A DNA stretch of 64,000 nucleotides from Gordionus sp. m RMFG-2023 (taxonomy: Eukaryota; Nematomorpha; Gordioida; Chordodea; Parachordodidae): assembly GCF_954871325.1 (NCBI RefSeq), contig NC_088776.1, positions 33,156,508-33,220,507 on the forward strand, written 5' to 3'. The notes below the pieces were generated by a model. That model worked only from the letters and a program-made list of their open reading frames with translations. It had not been told where the DNA came from and searched no databases. The position numbers were made by a program, and so were the translations under genes. Shown in pieces: positions 61,080-64,000 of this stretch. Positions within the stretch are counted from its first letter, which is position 1; each line of letters begins with the position of its first letter.

Positions 61080-62345
61080 GAAAATTGGGGCAAATTTTGA
61101 TTACGAATTTCATTAATTAAATGTCATTGTTGAGTCATAAGTAAATTATGAATTTAATATTTTTTTTCCTCGACTCGCAACATGGCAAACTCATCGTTTC
61201 AATATTCATATAGGATTAGTGGAAGAATGCTATATACACTTTATCCCTCTCCGGGATACTTTTGTAACTCAAATTAATAAAATGTTCTTGATTAATCAGA
61301 CAGCACTTACAAATTTGCAAATTATTACCTTAGAATCCTTCTGAATCTATTTCAAATTTAATAAAGAAAAAAATTATATATTTGGAAGATTTCATTGTGG
61401 GGATGTTATGCATTACTGGCTGAGTGCAAGCAATGATATAAAAGGTTACATATGGTTGATAATGTTCCAAAAAATACTATGACATGTTTAGCATAATTTC
61501 AAACATATTTTTAACCATTGTCTTAATATATAAAAATTATTATATATTTTGGCAACTCTACCCATTAGTATAATTCCATCAATGAAAGAACATTTTTTTC
61601 TTTAACAAGAATAAAAACATACCTGAGATAGTGATGTTAAATAGCTCAATTTGAGCCGATTTTAAAAATTCCTAACTTAATATTTTAGTCAGAAAAATAT
61701 TGCCTAAGTCTAGAGATTTCACAAATAGTTGTCCAAACCTTTATGCGAACTATGAGCTAAATATTCAGGCTTGAATATTATATTTCTGGATAAAATATTT
61801 CGTTATTTGTTTTTAAAAATTAGCTCAAATCGAGCTGTTTAACCATACCACGGAGCTACCTCTGAAAAAGATGGAATGAGTGTTAGCCCTTCTTAATATA
61901 GATAGGAAATTGATAATTGAAAAATTATCTCAATCCCAAAGAAGATAGAATTTTCCATTATAAATTTATAATATGCTTCTTAATTATATTTTTTCCAATT
62001 TTTTATTATACCATAATTTTTTTCATTACTTTGCAAGTTTATATGTACCGAAAATTCTTAAGAATCTTTTTATGCATTAATAAAAATTTGCAACATTCTT
62101 TTTTAAATATAATTTAAATTTATTTATCAAATTTTTTAAATGAGTAAAAATTTTATTTTTTTTTTTACAAAGATTACAAACATTTAATAATAGTCATTAA
62201 TTTATATTTGAATTTGTGTATTAGAAATTGTCAATATTTTATAACCACTAGTCCTCTTAAGATATTCTTAAATAACTCCTAGAATAATTCTAAAAATTTA
62301 ATTGTAAACACGTTTCCTTATAGAAATTCCTGCATACGCGCTTCT
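61080..62345 (+). mobile_element. hAT element, poly-G family, copy 3 (partial)
   Basis: It matches copy 2 along TGTTGAGTCA...CCTCGACT.GCA, the TGATATAAAAGGTTA..GGTTGA region and the right end TTCCTGCATACGCGC. It lacks the GC-rich MITE seen in copies 1 and 2 and instead has a family A MITE (61629-61850). The right terminus is followed by an extra TATACGCGCTTC repeat. The left end is not seen. Confidence 0.6.
61629..61850. mobile_element. hAT MITE family A, diverged copy in hAT copy 3
   Basis: It starts TAGTGATGTTAAATAGCTC and ends with the inverted CGAGCTGTTTAACCATACCA. The inner GTCCAAACCTTTATG matches the family. Flanking ACCTGAGA and, slightly beyond the right end, ACCTCTGA may be a decayed duplication. 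Confidence 0.65.
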
Positions 62346-62530
62346 ATACGCGCTTCTCCCAAACCAAGCAAAGAGTTTTTCTAATTGTTTCTTCTATAAG
62401 ACATGTATGGCAAATTAAATCCAGTTAAGATACGCTCACAAGAAATATATGTATACCCTGTTAATCACATCACCCATTATATTGATAGGATATCAAATGG
62501 CAATATTAAATTTTATTAAAAACATTTTAA

Positions 62531-62786
62531 TTATTCCGATCAAATATTCGATCACATTATTAGAATAATTTGATTTGAATAAAGTATATTAGTCGAAAAA
62601 TTTGTCAGAATATTGAATTATTCTAATAATTCGTTAAATATTTGAATTATTCATATTATTCGAATTGAATAATTTTTTCCTTTATTCGTGTTCGAACAAA
62701 CAAATAATTTACTATGTGTATTCGTTACTATTCGATCAAATCGAATTATTAATGAATCGAATATTCAATTCGTTTTGAATAGGCCG
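62531..62786. repeat. ATTCGA-rich palindromic repeat
   Basis: The hexamers ATTCGA, TTCGAA and TCGAAT and close variants recur about 15 times in both orientations, so much of the block can pair with itself. It resembles foldback-type MITEs built of a short motif. No target duplication identified. Confidence 0.6.
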
Positions 62787-62789
62787 TTA

Positions 62790-64000
62790 ACTTATAGTTT
62801 TCAAATTTAAAAATCACTCCCAATTAATAATGTAAAATTGATCGATTCTAAGTCCTCATATATTACAACAGCATAAAGAAAACCAAATTGTAATAATATA
62901 AATAATTACAACAAACAAGTTAATTCCACTTATATACATAATGATATCGTTTTTCGATAATAATTTTCATTAAAAATTGTATCAAGATGTATCGAGAAAA
63001 TAATTGTATCTACTTCTACACCTTGATATATCTTTAAAAGAATATCTATATTTTTTAAGCAATGTATTGATATCGATATTTACATTTTAAAAGTGTCCAG
63101 GCCCTTGCAAACAGCATTATTAATTTCTGGATATGCCTATGACCATTTCCAAGCAAAACTATTTTTTTGAAACTGAAAAAATTAAACAGTTTCTTCCAAA
63201 TAAGGATCAGCTACCTTTATTTTTCTCGCTTTGAAGAAAACTACTTGTTTTGAAATGTTTTATGGTTTCCTTTACAATTATAAAAATTGTTTGTCATTTT
63301 TATAATTAAAGGCGGAAATTAGTTTAAAATATAAATTCACTCTAAAAAGGAGGAGACAAAACTTTTTATTAGACATGCATTATTATGTATATCTTAACTT
63401 TTTTAATGAATATATTCTTTCCTTTTAATTAGTATTTTTCATTTTTATAGTTGAAAAATATAAGCCGCTATTGGATTTTTATAAAGACATTTAAAATTGC
63501 TTTAAAAAAATTAATTTTAATATTTGATAATGCAAATATATTATTTGTAATAAAAAAATGATATTATTTGTATATAAATAAAGGAATAATGGAGGAAGGA
63601 GGAATAACTTTAACATTGTTCATTAATCTATTATCTCTCTATCCTTGGCCAACATTTCATGCTCTACATAACTAACTGGTTTTATTTTTATTTTCACTTT
63701 TATATATATATAATTTATATAATATTTTAATTATAAGGAATAAAAAAAATTTACCTGAAAAATAAATAATTAACTTTTCACAACTATTAGAAAAATAATG
63801 ACTATTTTTCTTTTAATTAACAGCTTTTTTGATATTTCCTATAAAACTAAATTGTTTATTTTGATTGAGCGCTAATAAAAAAAAATTATATATATACAAT
63901 TATGCATTTTTTTAATGCAATTGGTTTAAGAAATGGGCAGGCACTGCTTCTATTTTAAATATGTTCAAATTTATCATTGCCCCACAAAAACACCTGTCAT
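62790..64000. other. AT-rich end of the window, no gene recognised
   Basis: A palindrome-rich patch near 62940-63090 (TGATATCG, ATCGATA, TATCGAGA) is the only structure noticed. No frame with a recognisable domain. Confidence 0.4.

Overview
This is an AT-rich nuclear segment of an invertebrate animal. The reasons are spliced genes with very short introns (40, 42, 44 and 53 bp) beside introns of several kilobases, a mitochondrial ribosomal protein gene, an immunoglobulin-type cell-surface receptor gene, and dense debris of animal transposons. These are hAT elements and their MITEs, Ty3/gypsy and other LTR elements, a LINE tail, a Harbinger-like MITE and a Mutator/Foldback-like element. I cannot name the species.

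Layout. 1-7,500: a 21-bp tandem repeat, hAT remnants (one element with 8-bp target duplications at 2,237-3,958), a long AT-rich stretch without recognisable genes, and a gypsy scrap. 7,750-23,870: a decayed Ty3/gypsy pol region on the minus strand. It is split by a 220-bp hAT MITE, which is itself split by a 12.8-kb Foldback-like element (9,906-22,745, 9-bp target duplication AAAAATATT). The arms of that element are inverted arrays of a ~287-bp satellite-like monomer, about 7 copies on the left and about 25 on the right, around a 1.6-kb loop with exon-like reading frames. 24,050-30,708: an LTR element on the minus strand with gag-type zinc knuckles and a protease, carrying a nested hAT element (25,675-27,512, perfect 8-bp target duplication).

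32,176-35,322: the best host gene, a seven-exon MRPL1 (mitochondrial uL1m) on the plus strand, predicted 362 residues, with a hAT MITE in its sixth intron. 35,900-43,200: MITEs and AT-rich intergenic DNA. 43,231-60,077: a minus-strand gene for a Kirrel/nephrin-like Ig receptor. Signal-peptide exon, V-like Ig exon and C2-like Ig exon are well supported; a transmembrane exon and a tail exon are proposed because all splice phases agree. Its introns have collected a solo LTR, two LTR elements, several copies of one hAT MITE (one holding a Harbinger-like MITE), a LINE tail and hAT remnants. 60,800-62,350: a third copy of the poly-G hAT family with MITE insertions. The last 1.2 kb shows nothing recognisable.

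The two host genes have no evident functional link: one serves the mitochondrial large ribosomal subunit, the other cell adhesion or recognition. The most unusual object is the Foldback-like element. Its arm monomers carry exact copies of a 20-bp motif lying 5 bp inside the element's own ends, and its right arm shows higher-order repeats of 844 and 1,416 bp, so a mobile element here appears to have grown satellite arrays.
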